Below, piece by piece: positions 33,001-46,019 of a stretch of DNA of 64,000 nucleotides. The position numbers and the translations under genes were made by a program. Where the stretch lies: positions 121,500,610-121,564,609 of the forward strand of contig CM077647.1 in the NCBI GenBank assembly GCA_039707465.1, read 5' to 3'. Positions within the stretch are counted from its first letter, which is position 1. Each line of letters opens with the position of its first letter. The stretch comes from Rhabdophis nuchalis (taxonomy: Eukaryota > Chordata > Lepidosauria > Squamata > Natricidae). A model generated the notes under the pieces. It did no database searches. It was not told where the DNA came from and saw nothing but the letters and a program-made list of their open reading frames with translations.

Positions 33001-36000
33001 TTTGAGTTATTACATCATAAAATGTAGGTCATTCTTCTTATAGAGAAATACCTATTTTTTGTTAATGCTGACAGATACTTTATACCTCCCATTGCATGCT
33101 ACGTTTGAGTTTCAATTGTTTTATCCTAACTGCTAGGAAACAATCTAAGACAGCTGTAACTTAGGAGGAGAAGAAAAACTGTTGTTGGGACATATTATGG
33201 GGATATATATGCCATTGAGAATCTCCACAATTTTTTTAAAATTAATGGTAATTTTATTTCCCCTTCTGGTATTCCTTACAGGCTTTTGACCCTTAGAAAA
33301 TAGAAGCCAGCAAAATAAAGTTTGCTCTTTAAGTGCATATCCCATCCTGGATTTGATATCTTAGTTATGTTAATGCTGGATGGCATACATCTTGGCAGCT
33401 TGACTGAAAGTAAACAGATATGATGAAGAGGCATTGACAAGTTAGTACCAGCTGCATGGTCTCCCTGGAAGATAAAGACTTTGTCAAAAGTAAACCAGGA
33501 AGAATGGATTGGAGGAAGAGAATAAACAATTAAGGAACCCTGACATAGCAGAAGATCCAATCCATATGTTTAATATGATGTATGGGAACCAGTATAGCAA
33601 AAACATTGGGACTGCATAAACAAGAGGGAGTATAATGAAAGTAAAGCTATGATGGGATATAGTCCGGATTCACAGGAGTGGGGGGAGGGCATTCCAGAGG
33701 AAGAAAAGATAGTGGTTTAGATAGTTTGTCTGGGAGGGAGGGAGTTAACACAGCTCCTCTCTAGGAGTTCTCAAAATATATATTTAATGGAGTATATAGT
33801 CTATTTCAGTTTGGCAAGAGTTCTATCTATGGGTGGGGAACAATAAAGGAAACTCTAGTTAGAAGGAAGAAATCCCATTGGCACAATCCACTTTGAAGTA
33901 GATCTTGGGAGTGCAGTTGCATTTGCTAAAAGATAGGCAATGTCTTGATTGTTAGAGCGACGTTTTTACTGGTGGCTGTGGTAGTGATCTAACAAAACAA
34001 TTGGTGGGGATAAGATTGACATTTATTGTAATTTCTTCATTTTTTACCATTTGAAATAGCCATTAACCCTGTTATAGCACCTGACTTTTGAAATACAGTT
34101 CCCCTCTTCCCATAATAAAAGAGTACAATGAAACCTTGTTATGCGACTGTTATAATTTGTATAGTTTTCCCTACCTGGCATTTTCTGTTGTATTGAACTT
34201 CATTTCCTGGATTTTTTTTAGATATTATGGCCTTGCTGGTTAAGAATTATGGGAGGTGAAATTGAAGAATATTATTCCAGAGAAGAGTGATAAGAATACA
34301 TTGATAAGCTCTGGAAATCAGGATACATTATTTAGATTGCAGCTAATATCAGACTAAGAATCCTACAAGGCAATTTTTGAATGATGAAAGAACTAGCTTA
34401 TGTAAGATCATTTTTCTATTCTACTACATATCCTAGCTTCTTGCTCTTAAGATTCTTGTCATCATAGATATTCTTCCTTTTTATAGCAGGGGTATCTCGC
34501 CTTAACATTTTTGAAATCATCAAAATACACGTTATTTCTATAGGTTGGATTTCACACTTTTTCTTGTGTTTTAGGGATGAGAAATAATACAGTAAGACAC
34601 AACAATAGGTCCAGCTGCAATTGGAGGAGACTATTTGACACAGATATGTTGATCTTCTGTTTCTCTGACAGGATTTCCAGGAACAAGATAGTAATCTAAG
34701 TGATTTCAAGCTGGCATCAATCAGGAAATTATTTCGTAAGTGTATTTGTTCTCCCAGGAGATCAAAAGTCCTGTCAAAAGAACCATCCTGTAAATAGTTA
34801 AAATGAAATCGAATAAATAAGTAGATAAAATCAAAAACAACAAGCTTTAGCTTGTACTATCAGAGAACAATTGGTAGTTGGTTTTCCCATTAGTAGGTAA
34901 TATTGTGAGGAGGAAAAAGGACAGAAAAGAATTCATGAAATGCTGCCTGGAAATTCTACTCCATTATATTGTGAAACATATTGTGAGCAGGCAGCAACTC
35001 CACCCAATCTCAGTTCTGAGTTATGGAAGATAAGCTGTGAGGGCAGCAAAATGCATGTTAATGTAGTTTCCTCCAGACCCAAGGATGCACTTGTGTTATG
35101 CTGACCAAAATATTGCAATGCATCTTTAGTTTAGGAAATGTCGATCAAACATTGTCAGACTCCATTGTTTTGGCAAAATCTAAGTCAAGCGATCATAAGC
35201 AGCATCCAGACAGACCTGAGAAGGATCAGTCAAAGGTAAGAAAGTGCAAAGGAAAGGTAACTAGTATTATACTGTAGCAAATTTTCAGGTCTGTTTCAGG
35301 ACCACGGAGAGCTCCTAATATTCCCTATTTCTATGTTGGCTCAGAATATCCTATCTCCAACCATGTTTAAATAAATATGTAAATCTTGCTTTGCAAATGG
35401 AAAGGAGTTTTTTCCCTTCACAAACGGTATTCTGTATTTTTTGCCATTATAATTTTTGTCCGATTGCCAAATATGGCTACTTAATAAGGAATGGTCTCCT
35501 CTCACTAAAGATTGCCCCAGCCAGCAGGACTCAGGATCTGGAATTACATCCTCTTATTTCTCTGAAAAGTATGTCAGAAGGGAGCTAATCATGATGCTTA
35601 GAGATAGGGATATACAGTAAATGTATATTTACACATAAACATGTATATGTACATACATGTTTTAAAAGCTTAAAACTAATTCAAACTAATACCGAAAGAA
35701 AATGAAGAAAACCAGATAAAAAGATAAAAAATAGAAAGAAACTTTATATTTCCCCTGCAGCAACCATTGTGATTATGATTACAACTTTATCTCTTGCTTT
35801 GTGATTACCAAGAGAACCACTCAGTTCTATTATTCGGTTTTCTTTCTAATCAGCAAACCCAAATCATAAGTGCATTTTTCTGTTTCATGCAAAAAGTTTA
35901 TAAAATGTTTCCAGTCAGCCACTAATGTAAATGTTTTTCTTTTTCTAAATGGATAAATTTGGCCACTTCTGTAAGTCCCATCACCTTCATCAACCATTCC

Positions 36001-37384
36001 CCATGATTTGCATACCATCATCTTTTCTTCATAAGCATAGGAAACATATTTTTCAAAATGAGTATGTTAATTAATCATTTGTTCAGGTTTTTTTCTCCAG
36101 TGTTTCTGGGAAAGGAGCATTTTAAAGGTTTTCCATAGACTCAAACCATACTGTAAGGGACCATAATCAGCTTGCTAGTATTTGTCACATTTATAAGCAT
36201 TGCTGCAAATCTAGTGAAATCTTCACTGTCTAATGTAATATTTCTAAACTGCACACAGCATGGAAACTGCAGGTTCACCACAGGAAAAATAATAATGTAG
36301 TCATTTGTGACCTTAAAGTGCCTTGTTTCACTTTCTTCCAGACAATTTTTCCTATCAGTTGTTAATTCTGTTCCATCCCTGCATTGGCTGGGACTGAATG
36401 TTTCATTGCAGAGACATAACAAAATTATCTGCAGGTCTCAGACGTTTGTTGTATGTTCTGACTGTTTCCTTATCCTAGTTGTTGACAAGAAGCAAATTTA
36501 GATAAATATTTTATTTAGTAGTGAGTAGTGAGCTAGCAATTATTTGAGAAATTGGACAGTCTTCTGTTTTTTATTCTTGAAATTTATATTATACAAGAAA
36601 AAAAGTTTGGCTATTAACTTTTAAAATCACATCTTATTCAGAAAGTATCCATCAGGCACCAGAAGTTCAAGACATTTTATTGTGATATATTTGTCATCTT
36701 TTTAAAATATACTTTTAAATATATAGTTGCGCATAAAAATAATTATGTATTTGTATTAAACAAATACTAAAAATATTTTATCTACACAAAATATCATATC
36801 TACTTAAAGGGAATGAAGAGTGGTATCTAAAATAATCAGGGAACAGGGTATTATGTATATGGCCTTGAGATGTTCCCAAGAGCTCATCTGTTGTGTCTTT
36901 CAAGTAATGAGTGGAAGTTCAATATATTTTGGGCATATCTGGCTCTGTGGTTCTGAAGTCTAGGAGCTTGTTTCTTGAAATGAAAGACATCTGCATTCCA
37001 CATAATAACTATATGATCAGAATATTATTTTCCTGTTTGTTTCCTTTGATTAATATTTGATTAACATTTCTAGATTATATTTCACATATACTTGTGCACA
37101 CACTTACAAATTTTATTTTCATCCTTTTTTTGGATGAATTTTTTGGAATTAGTGAAGAAAAAATAAATCAGCCTTCATTCTCTAAGATTTCAGCCCTTTC
37201 AGATAACCCAAGTCAGGAAAATAGTCTGTGCAAAAAATACCAGAACTTTACTTTATTAACTTAGGGCCTAAGTCTTAGTATATAATAACAACATTTTGAA
37301 TAACTGAAAATAATTTTCCCTTTCCTCTCTATTATACCATGGAGAGTCACTTTAAGTTTCTTTCTCTCTACCTTCTTCCCTTCC
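30003..37384. other. Long repeat-poor stretch
   Basis: Apart from a trace of the fold-back family at about 30950-31030 (GGATGAGAAGTGAAACATC) I recognise no transposon. No splice-flanked coding exon could be supported in any frame. It stands out from the transposon-dense neighbourhood and may be intron under some constraint. Confidence 0.45.
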
Positions 37385-37460
37385 TGGTCTTAGTTCCTGA
37401 GTCCTTCGGGAGTAGGGCGATATAAAAATATAAATAAATAAATAATAAATAAATAAATTT
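37385..37460 (+). mobile_element. Short L2-like 3' tail
   Basis: GAGTCCTTCGGGAGTAGGGC followed by GATATAAAAATATAAATAAA is the terminal hairpin and AT tail of an L2-like LINE. Nothing upstream of it remains. Confidence 0.55.
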
Positions 37461-40145
37461 TCTAGCTGACATTGCATTCCTTCTCCATGTTCATCTCTAT
37501 GTTCTTTATACCAAATTACAAGACCATCATCTTCAAATAACATTATGATCAGAGTTATAGTCCAGCATATATGGAAAACATTGAGTTGAAGACAAGAGAG
37601 AATATTTGATTATGATTGGGGAGATTGTTTCAGCCCTTAGTAAAGTTGGTGTGAAGTTAAATTTGTCTGCAGCAATCATGCCAGAATAAGTATTACATTG
37701 ATGTTTGCTTTTGTTGCTTCAAACATAAATAAATGAAACATGTTTGTGTGGCTTTTTTCTCTGCTGTTCCCCAGATTTCCCTTCTGGGTGACGTTGACAA
37801 TAATTTGATCAGTACATGCCTGATGGAGCAAACCATATTTTTCTCCCCCTCACCCTAGAGTTAGAACTGGTTTGTGAGACAGGACAAATTTGACCAGGCT
37901 GCTAAAAAGAGGCCACTTACACCTTCAAGGCATCTTCAGGTCCATCTACAATCAGTAGAAAAAAATGACCAGAGCTCAGGGTTTTAAAAAGTGTTTTTGT
38001 CTTTGTTCTGTATTTTCAATTAAATCGAAACATTTCATATTGGTAAATATAGCCAATTGGCATTGATGGAAGGCATCAAGCCCGATCTAGGTTTAATAAA
38101 TAAAAGCATTGTTTTTGTCAATGTTCTATCATTTTTTTCCTCTTAACTTTTTGGAAATCCAAATTTACAGCCTGTTTTATCATTAGAGAAATGCATAAAA
38201 TCAGGTACACAAATTCTTGTATGCACACCATTTGCAAATTGTGAAAATAAAATGCAGACGTAATCCTGCCATAAGACAAAGTTTTAGTCTAGTTCTGAGT
38301 GACGCAGCACACCTAAGGATGATCTGCTATTGTTCAGACTACCAAGCTGGCAGTGCAGTTTTTCCAGGAAAATATTTTTGTAAAGGAACAATTGTCCAAT
38401 TTGACATCATGTGGCTGAGCCAATACTTCATTTTTCCTGACAAAATATAGTTGTGTTAGCTGGGCTTTTAGCTTGGCCTCGCAAAATCTCCTGCGCATAT
38501 CAGGAGCACTCCAATAAAGCAACATCATTTAATAATTACTGTAGCTGCCCTTTGTTGCCACTGTTCTATTAGTATCTACTCATTTTAAGAGATATGGGTG
38601 TAGATCATAGCTGAAACTGTTCATAAACTATAGCTTTCTATATAAAATGAGAAAATAAATCAAGAGCAATAATGTATTATTAACAGTTTTCCTTCCTTTG
38701 GAACAATGAAATCTGAGGAGAAATTTGGAATGAGAAGAATTTTGGAACCGTCTCTATGTGATGAAACAGAATAGTAACTAACAGAAGATTTCAGATGACT
38801 GATGACATCCCTAGGATAGCTCTAGCTAAAATATCACTGTAGTTCTATCAGCTGTTCTGCATGCTAACTGTAGCAATAGAAAGCTATTGACTGGAGCATT
38901 TAGGTTGCACCTGTTGCTGAAACTATAAGTGATGCTGCAAAGTGAACAAAATATCCACTAATTTATATGAAGTACTTGAAAGGGATCCTTGAGAAGGTCT
39001 GTCAAGATGCCAGGGAATGCGTAATGGCCAGGTGTTCACTTTATTTTGATATGTGAATAATGGAAAAAGAGGCAATCAGGAAAGCCTTTGAAAAGGGTTT
39101 CATTTTCCTAAGGCAGCTTTTAACCAAAATACAAAATCTGAAATACAACAAAATCCTAGGGTATCCAACACAAAAAAGGGTTCAAACAATCTCTGCACAG
39201 TGTCCTTGCGCTGATTACCAACAAATATAAGGAAATAGCATACTAGAAAAGCCAGAATGAGCAACTTTAAGAATGGGTCAAATAAGCAAATTACCTTGAG
39301 TGAAGACTGAAAGAACTAGGGATAGCCAGTCTAGTGGAAAGAAAATTAAGTGGAGATTATGTTTGTTATAGAAATAGAAAGGAAAACAGCTGTTAACATT
39401 TTCTGTTTTGAATGTGTATCATGATATAGGTTATATCAGCTGTAGTACTATGTAGCTAAGATATTCCAATTGTTATTCTACATTCTATATTGACCAGAAA
39501 ATCTGCAGTCCATTTTTTTTACAGTAACTGCCTGTTTTTTTCTTGGCATGGTACCATCAGCATGATTAAGCATTAAAGTCTTCAAAAATCTGGCTCCCAC
39601 ATGACCTAGGACAAAACTAGGCTCTTTTCTGAATAATATTCCATATATCTGTAAGGGCTTCTTTCTGAATAGAAATAGGAGTCTCACTTCATTCGTCTAA
39701 CTGAAAGTTTTAATTTTAGATTGATTCATATGTCCAGGATAGACACATTTCAGCTTGTGAGCTGTTTTTCCAGCTCTTACCTTGTCTGAAGATTGCAGCA
39801 GGTTTGGCCAGTGATTCAATAACAATACTAAAGTGGGCTATGTCAAAAAGAACCAACCCCAAATTCTACACTTGGGGAGTGTAGAATTTGGGGAGTTTAA
39901 GAAGCAAAATCAGTGCCTTAAGACTTCTAAAATTTTAAAGCAGCCGATTAAGACATTTTCTCCTGATCTCTGGAAAAATCAGACTGATATCTTTAGTGAA
40001 GACATTACTGGAATTGGTTGTCTTGATATATTAGAGAGATTTAAGGTGTTCTAGTATATCTAAAAAATGAAAAAAGGAATAAAAGTTAACACGACTTATC
40101 CTGCATTATGAATAAAAAATATTTGATTCAAGGAAGCTAATCACA
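37461..40145. other. Repeat-poor DNA
   Basis: No gene or recognised repeat was seen. A 15-bp hairpin (CCCCAAATTCTACAC with its complement) lies at about 39857-39893. Confidence 0.4.
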
Positions 40146-42525
40146 TGTCTATACTGGTCGTCATGGGGGATTTCAACTTGCCATCAGTGAGTGAATTGTC
40201 TGAGGCAGCTCGGAAGTTCATGGCCTCCATGACGGCCATGGACCTGACCCAGGTAATTCAGGGTCCCACACATGAGGGTGGACACACGCTGGACTTGATT
40301 TTTGTCTCTGGTCAGTGGATGAGTGATCTGGGTGTAGGGGACTTAGCCATCGTACCCCTGTCATGGTCAGACCACTCACTTCTCCGGCTTGACTTTCCAA
40401 TCGCTACACCCCACCGCGGGGAGGCGGAACCAGAGATTCCTAGGTGGTTCCGCCCCAGGTGCCTGATGGACCCTGAGAGGTTCCAGATGGAGCTTGGGCC
40501 GTTACCTGTGACCCTGACCCGCACCCCGACTGAGGACCTGGTGGCGGCATGGAGCACTGCGGCCGCCGGGGCCGTGGATCGGGTTGCGCCCTTGCGGCCT
40601 CTCCTGCAGCGCCGAGTCACCCGGGCTCCTTGGTTTACTGAGGAGCTGAGGGCGATGAAACGCCGCAAGAGACGCCTAGAGAGGAGATGGAGATCCACAC
40701 ACTCTGAATCTGACCAAACACAGGTGAGAGCCCATTTGAGGACTTATCTTGTGGCGATAAGAGTGGCCAAACGGTTCTATTGTGCCACTCTTATCGCATC
40801 TGCAGATAACTGCCCTGCCGCCCTGATTGGGGTGACCCGCTCCCTCCTTCAGAGGCCGCAAGAAGCCCCTCTACAGGGCAGAGCAGAGGAATTTGGAGTA
40901 TATCTGCAGGATAAAATCACTCAAATTCGAAGCGAGTTGGCCTCCACCGAAAGTAGTCTAGAGGGAGGGTCTGAGGCAGGTCTTGAGACAGTTTTGTGGG
41001 AGGAGTTTGACTCTGTTACTTCCGAAGATATGGACAGGTTATGTGGGCGACTGAGAGCCACCACATGTTTATTGGACCCGTGTCCCTCCTGGCTTGTACT
41101 TGAATCCTGGGAGATTACACGAGGCTGGCTCCAGGAAGTAGTGAATGCTTCTTTGAGTGAGGGGATCTTGCCTACCGTCTTGAAAGAGGCGGTGGTGAGA
41201 CACCTCCTCAAGAAGCTTTCCCTGGACCCAGCATTGTTAGTAAATTATCGTACGGTCTCCAACCTTCACTTTCTGGTGAAGGTTGTAGAGAGTGTGGTGG
41301 CACAACAGTTTCCCCGTCACCTGGATGAGATTGATTATCTGATCCCGTGCCAGTCTGGCTTTCGGCCCGGACACAGCACTGAGATGGCATTGGTCGCGTT
41401 GGTGGATGATCTCTGAAGGGCCAGAGATGGGGGTTGTTCCTCCATCCTGGTCCTATTAGACCTCTCGGCGGCTTTTGATACCATCAACCATGGTATCCTA
41501 TTGCATCGGCTGGAGGGGTTGAGGGTGAGGGGCACCGTTTTACGGGTGTTCTCCTCCTACCTCTCTGGTCGATCGCAATTTGTGTTGGCAGGAGGGCAGA
41601 GGTCGGCCCCGAGACCCCTCACATGTGGGGTGCCTCAGGGGTCGGTCCTCTCGCCGCTCCTGTTCAACACATATATGATCTGGGTGAGATCATCCGTGGT
41701 TTTGGGGTAGAGTACCATCTCTACGCTGACGATACGCAGCTGTATATATCTACCCCGAACCACCCCAACGATGCCGTCGAAGTGATGTCCCGGTGCCTGG
41801 AAGCCGTGCGGATCTGGATGGGAAGGAACAGACTCAGACTCAACCCGTCCAAGACCGAGTGGCTGTGGCTTCCGGCGTCCCGGTTCAACGAGTTCATTCC
41901 ATCACTGGCCATGGGGGGGGGGGAACATCTACCCCTGTGGATGGGGCACGCAATCTGGGCGTCCTCCTGGATACCCGGCTGTCCATGGAACATCAAGTGA
42001 CGGCCGTGGCCAGGGGGACGTTCTACCAGGTTTGCCTGGTACACCAGTTGCGTCCCCTATTGGACCGGGATGCCCTTCACACGGTCACTCATACCCTTGT
42101 GACATCCCGCCTAGACTACTGTAATGCTCCCTACATGGGGCTGCCCTTGAGGTGCACCCAAAGACTACAGCTAGTCCAGAATGCGGCCGCGCGGGCAATT
42201 TTGGGTGCCCCTAGGCATTCCCACGTAACACCGCTCCTGCGCAAGCTGCACTGGCTGCCTGTGGTCTTTCGGGTACACTTCAAGGTGCTGATCACCATCT
42301 TTAAAGCGCTCCATGGCACGACCAATTCGCTCCCACAGAGAGGGATTTCTCCGGGTGCCGTCCACTAGGCAATGCCAGCAGGCGACGCCCAGGGGAAGGG
42401 CCTTCTCTGTGGTGGGCCCAGCTCTATGGAATGACCTACCCCCTGAGCTTAGAATAACCCAGGACCTCCGCGCCTTCCGTCAAAAGCTCAAGACCCATCT
42501 CTTTCAGCAGGCTGGCCTGGCCTAA
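40145..42525 (+). pseudogene. Broken L2 endonuclease / reverse transcriptase
   Basis: The first 423 codons are open (endonuclease part with GDFNLPS and SWSDHSLLRLDFPI; start of RT). TGA at 41414-41416 replaces the Trp codon kept in copy 2. RT motif A (LLDLSAAFDTINH) and motif B ([17 protein letters not shown]) follow. A deletion then shifts the frame before YADDTQLYISTP (about 41725). A run of G at about 41913 causes another shift, and a short deletion near 42318 removes the stretch before IRSHREGF. The protein would nick target DNA and copy L2 RNA. Confidence 0.9.
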
Positions 42526-42760
42526 CCTACCTCCAGCCTTTTTAGTCGGAATATACAAATCGTTTTAATTGGCTTTTTAACGGGTTTAGTTTTTAGGATT
42601 TTAGGTTTTTTAGCACAGGGATAAATTGTTTAATCTGATTTTATATGTTTATTGTGTATTTATGTTTGTACGTTTTTTAATTCCCCTGATCACCGCCCCG
42701 AGTCCCTTCGGGGAGAGGGAGCGGTCTATAAATTAAATTTATTATTATTATTATTTGAAG
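40146..42760 (+). mobile_element. L2 LINE copy 1, 5'-truncated and broken
   Basis: The copy begins in the endonuclease domain (VVMGDFNLPS) and is otherwise collinear with copy 2. It runs to the L2 3' UTR with CCGAGTCCCTTCGGGGAGAG and a short (ATT)n tail at about 42738-42755. Confidence 0.92.
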
Positions 42761-42824
42761 TACTGCTTTTGCTATGATTCATTACTAAAAAGAATGCTTA
42801 GAGTGGTTATTCATGCTGGAAGAG

Positions 42825-43087
42825 ATGATAGCAAGTGGATAATTCTACTGCGGGATCGGATTCTGCCCCATACATCCCTGCGGCCGATTCGCTCCCACAG
42901 AGAGGAATTTCTCCGGGTGCTGTCCACTAGGCTATGCCAGCGGGCGACGCCCAGGGGAAGGCCCTTCTCTGTGGCGGGCCTGGCCCTCTGGAATGACCTG
43001 CCCCCCAAAATTAGAACAACTACGGACCTCCGCTACTTCTGTCAAAAATTAAAAACGCACTTTTTCTGCTTGGCCGGCCTATGTTAG
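42825..43087 (+). mobile_element. L2 C-terminal fragment abutting copy 2
   Basis: Codons for RDRILPHTSLRPIRSHREEF, ALWNDLPPKIRTTTDLR and KTHFFCLAGL end at about 43085, directly before the endonuclease coding start of the next L2. There is no 3' UTR or tail between them, so the two are joined by recombination or deletion rather than by simple insertion. Confidence 0.8.
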
Positions 43088-46010
43088 TCATGACCCCTCG
43101 TGGATATGTGCCCACCAGGTTACCGCGCTTTCCACCAGCTTAGGGCCCTAGGGAGGGGTGGGGGGGTGGCGATTATGATTAGGGAAGGTCTTGAGCTGAA
43201 GGAGACCACGGTCCCTCAGACGACCGGGTGTGAGTCCCTCCTTGTGAAGTGGGGCCTAGGGAGGCAGATGGGTGTGTTAGTTGTATACCTGGCTCCTCGC
43301 TATGCCCTGCCCGAGCTCCTAGAGGTGATAGCCGAGGCGGCAGTTGAGACCCCCAGACTGGTAGTCATAGGGGACTTTAACTTGCCGTCGGCGGGCGAAG
43401 CCTCTGGAGCAGCTCGGAAGTTCATGGCCTCCATGACGGCCATGGACCTGACCCAGGTAGTTTTAGGCCCCACTCACGAGGGAGGAAACACGCTGGATAT
43501 GATCTTTGTCTCGGGACAGGGGAGTCGTGATCTGGGAATAGGGGATTTAGTCATCACTCCCTTGTCATGGACAGATCACGCTCTCCTCCGGCTGGACTTT
43601 CCAATCACTTCACCTCACCGCGGGGAGGCGGAACCGGATACATCTAGATGGTTCCGCCCCAGGCTTCTAATGGACCCGGAAAGGTTCCAGAGGGAGCTTG
43701 GGCCAATTCCTGTGACCCTGCCCCGTGACTCGACTGAGAACCTAGTGGCCGCATGGTTAAGTGCGGCCGCGGAGGCCTTGGACCGAGTCGCACCCTTGCG
43801 GCCTCTCTTGCGGCGACGAATCACCCAGGCTCCCTGGTTCACTGAGGAGCTTCGGGGGATGAAACGCCACAAGAGACGCCTAGAGAGCAGATGGAGATCC
43901 TCTCACTCCGAAGCCGACCGAACACTAGTGAGGACCCATATTAGGGCTTACTTAGTGGTGATAAGGGTGGCCAAACGTGAGTATTGTGCCACCCTAATTG
44001 CATCCGCAGATAACCGCCCTGCTGCCCTGTTTGGGGTGACCCGCTCCCTCCTTCACCAGAGGCCGCGGGAAGCCCCTCTACAAGGGCGAGCAGAGGAATT
44101 TGGGATTTATCTGCAGGAGAAAATCACTCGTATTCGGAATGAGCTACCCTCCATCGACAGTGGTCCTGTGGGACTGTCCGAGACTAGTCTTGAGGTTCCA
44201 TCTTGGGAGGAGTTTGACTTTGTTACCACCGAGGATATGGACAGGCTGTCAAGGAAACTTAGGGCGACCACATGTTTATTGGACCCGTGTCCCTCCTGGC
44301 TTGTACTGGCATCCTGGGAGACAACACGAGGCTGGCTCCAGGGCATTGTCAACGCATCTTTGAGTGAGGGGTCCTTACCTGCCGTCTTGAAAGAGGCGAT
44401 AGTGAGGCCTCTCCTCAAGAAGCCGTCCCTGGACCCAACTTTATTAGAGAACTATCATCCGGTCTCCAACCTTCACTTTCTGGTGAAGGTTGTTGAGAGT
44501 GTGGTAGCCCAACAGTTTCCGCGACACCTGGAAGAAGTTGATTATCTAGACCCGCGCCAGTCCGGCTTCCGACCCGGTCACAGTACCGAGACGGCATTGG
44601 TCGCGTTGGTTGATGATCTCTGGAGGGCATGGGATAGAGGTTATTCCTCTATCCTAGTCCTATTAGACCTCTCAGCGGCTTTTGATACCATCGACCATGG
44701 TATCCTATTGCACCGATTAGGGGGGTTGGGGCTGGGAGGCACCGTTTTGCGGTGGTTCTCGTCCTACCTCTCTGGTTGGTCACAATATGTGTTGACGGGA
44801 GGGCAGAGGTCGACCTCGAGACCCCTCTTATGTGGGGTTCCTCAGGGGTCGGTCCTCTTGCCCCTCCTGTTTAACACATATATGAAGCCGCTGGGTGAGA
44901 TCATCTGTGGTTTTGGGGTGGAGTACCATCTGTACGCTGACGACACTCAGCTGTACATATCCACCCCGGACCACCCCAACGATGCCACCGAAGTGCTGTC
45001 CCGGTGTTTGGAAGCCGTACGGATCTGGATGGGTGGCAACAAACTCAAGCTTAACCCTGCCAAGACTGAGTGGCTGTGGTTTCCGGCACCCCGGTTCAGC
45101 CAGATTACTCCAACTCTGGCCATTGGGGGCGAAACACTGGCCCCCATGGAGAGGGTGCGCAATTTGGGTGTCCTCCTGGATTCCCGGCTGTCCTTGGAGG
45201 ACCATGTGGCAGCCGTGGCCAGGGGGGCGTTTCATCAGGTACGCCTGATGCGCCAATTGCGGCCCTTACTGGACCGGGCTGCACTTCGCACAGTCACTCA
45301 AGCTCTCGTGACGTCCCGTCTCGACTACTGTAATGCTCTCTACATGGGGCTTCCCTTGAGGTGCACTCGAAAGCTACAGCTAGTCCAAAAATCAGCCACG
45401 CGGGTAATTACGGGAGCCACCAGAAGCTCCCATATAACACCAATCCGGCGCGAGCTGCATTGGCTTCCTGTGGTCTTTCGGGTGCGCTTCCAGGTCCTGA
45501 CGACCTTCAAGGTCCTGACAACCTTCAAGGTCCTGACGACCTTCAAGGTCCTTAAAGCGCTCCATGGCTCGGGGCCTAGTTATATGCGAGACCGTCTCCT
45601 GCCCCATACATCCCTTAGACCGATACGCTCCCACAGAGAGGGCCTTCTCAGGGTGCCGTCGGTCGGACAATGCCGACTGGCGACACCCAGGGGAAGAGCC
45701 TTCTCTGGGGCGGGCCCTGCCCTTTGGAACGACCTACCCCTTGAACTCCGGACCATCACCGACCTCCGCCTCTTCCGCCAATGTCTAAAGGCATACTTTT
45801 TTCATCAAGCCGGCCTAGCCTAACCTCCCATGGGGACTTTTAGAAAAGTTTTAAATTGGGTTTTTAATAATTGGTTTTAGCATAGGATCGGGATTATTTA
45901 ATATATATTTTAAATTATTTATCTATGTTCAATTTTGTATGTTTTTTAAATCTCCTGTGCGCCGCCCTGGGTCCTCTGCGGAGAAGGGCGGAATATAAAT
46001 GTAATAAAAT
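43088..46010 (+). mobile_element. L2 LINE copy 2, nearly intact apart from its 5' end
   Basis: The copy contains a 907-codon open frame (43100-45823) and the full 3' UTR, with the CTGGGTCCTCTGCGGAGAAG hairpin and an AT-rich tail. The 5' UTR and the first part of the endonuclease are missing. A second short L2 3' UTR follows at 46020. Confidence 0.93.
43100..45823 (+). CDS. L2 LINE ORF2: endonuclease (partial) and reverse transcriptase
   Basis: This is a 907-residue open frame of the L2 family. Residues 1-180 are the C-terminal half of an APE-type endonuclease: GDFN at 91-94 and a WTDHALLRLDFPI segment, with Thr-Asp-His where Ser-Asp-His is usual. RT motif A is LLDLSAAFDTIDH (Asp at 529), motif B is [17 protein letters not shown], and motif C is YADD at 612-615. 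The C-terminal domain ends FFHQAGLA. A six-residue unit VLTTFK is repeated three times at about 45495-45550, from three 18-bp repeats. The N-terminal endonuclease residues are missing, so I doubt that it is functional. ATG 43100 is simply the first Met. Confidence 0.85.
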   Translation: MDMCPPGYRAFHQLRALGRGGGVAIMIREGLELKETTVPQTTGCESLLVKWGLGRQMGVLVVYLAPRYALPELLEVIAEAAVETPRLVVIGDFNLPSAGEASGAARKFMASMTAMDLTQVVLGPTHEGGNTLDMIFVSGQGSRDLGIGDLVITPLSWTDHALLRLDFPITSPHRGEAEPDTSRWFRPRLLMDPERFQRELGPIPVTLPRDSTENLVAAWLSAAAEALDRVAPLRPLLRRRITQAPWFTEELRGMKRHKRRLESRWRSSHSEADRTLVRTHIRAYLVVIRVAKREYCATLIASADNRPAALFGVTRSLLHQRPREAPLQGRAEEFGIYLQEKITRIRNELPSIDSGPVGLSETSLEVPSWEEFDFVTTEDMDRLSRKLRATTCLLDPCPSWLVLASWETTRGWLQGIVNASLSEGSLPAVLKEAIVRPLLKKPSLDPTLLENYHPVSNLHFLVKVVESVVAQQFPRHLEEVDYLDPRQSGFRPGHSTETALVALVDDLWRAWDRGYSSILVLLDLSAAFDTIDHGILLHRLGGLGLGGTVLRWFSSYLSGWSQYVLTGGQRSTSRPLLCGVPQGSVLLPLLFNTYMKPLGEIICGFGVEYHLYADDTQLYISTPDHPNDATEVLSRCLEAVRIWMGGNKLKLNPAKTEWLWFPAPRFSQITPTLAIGGETLAPMERVRNLGVLLDSRLSLEDHVAAVARGAFHQVRLMRQLRPLLDRAALRTVTQALVTSRLDYCNALYMGLPLRCTRKLQLVQKSATRVITGATRSSHITPIRRELHWLPVVFRVRFQVLTTFKVLTTFKVLTTFKVLKALHGSGPSYMRDRLLPHTSLRPIRSHREGLLRVPSVGQCRLATPRGRAFSGAGPALWNDLPLELRTITDLRLFRQCLKAYFFHQAGLA

Positions 46011-46019
46011 GAAAAATGA

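Noticed and set aside
36141..36422. Cys-rich 93-codon minus-strand frame as a secreted protein
   Set aside because: There is no signal peptide, no splice context and no family match that I can recognise; its length is ordinary for chance in AT-rich DNA.
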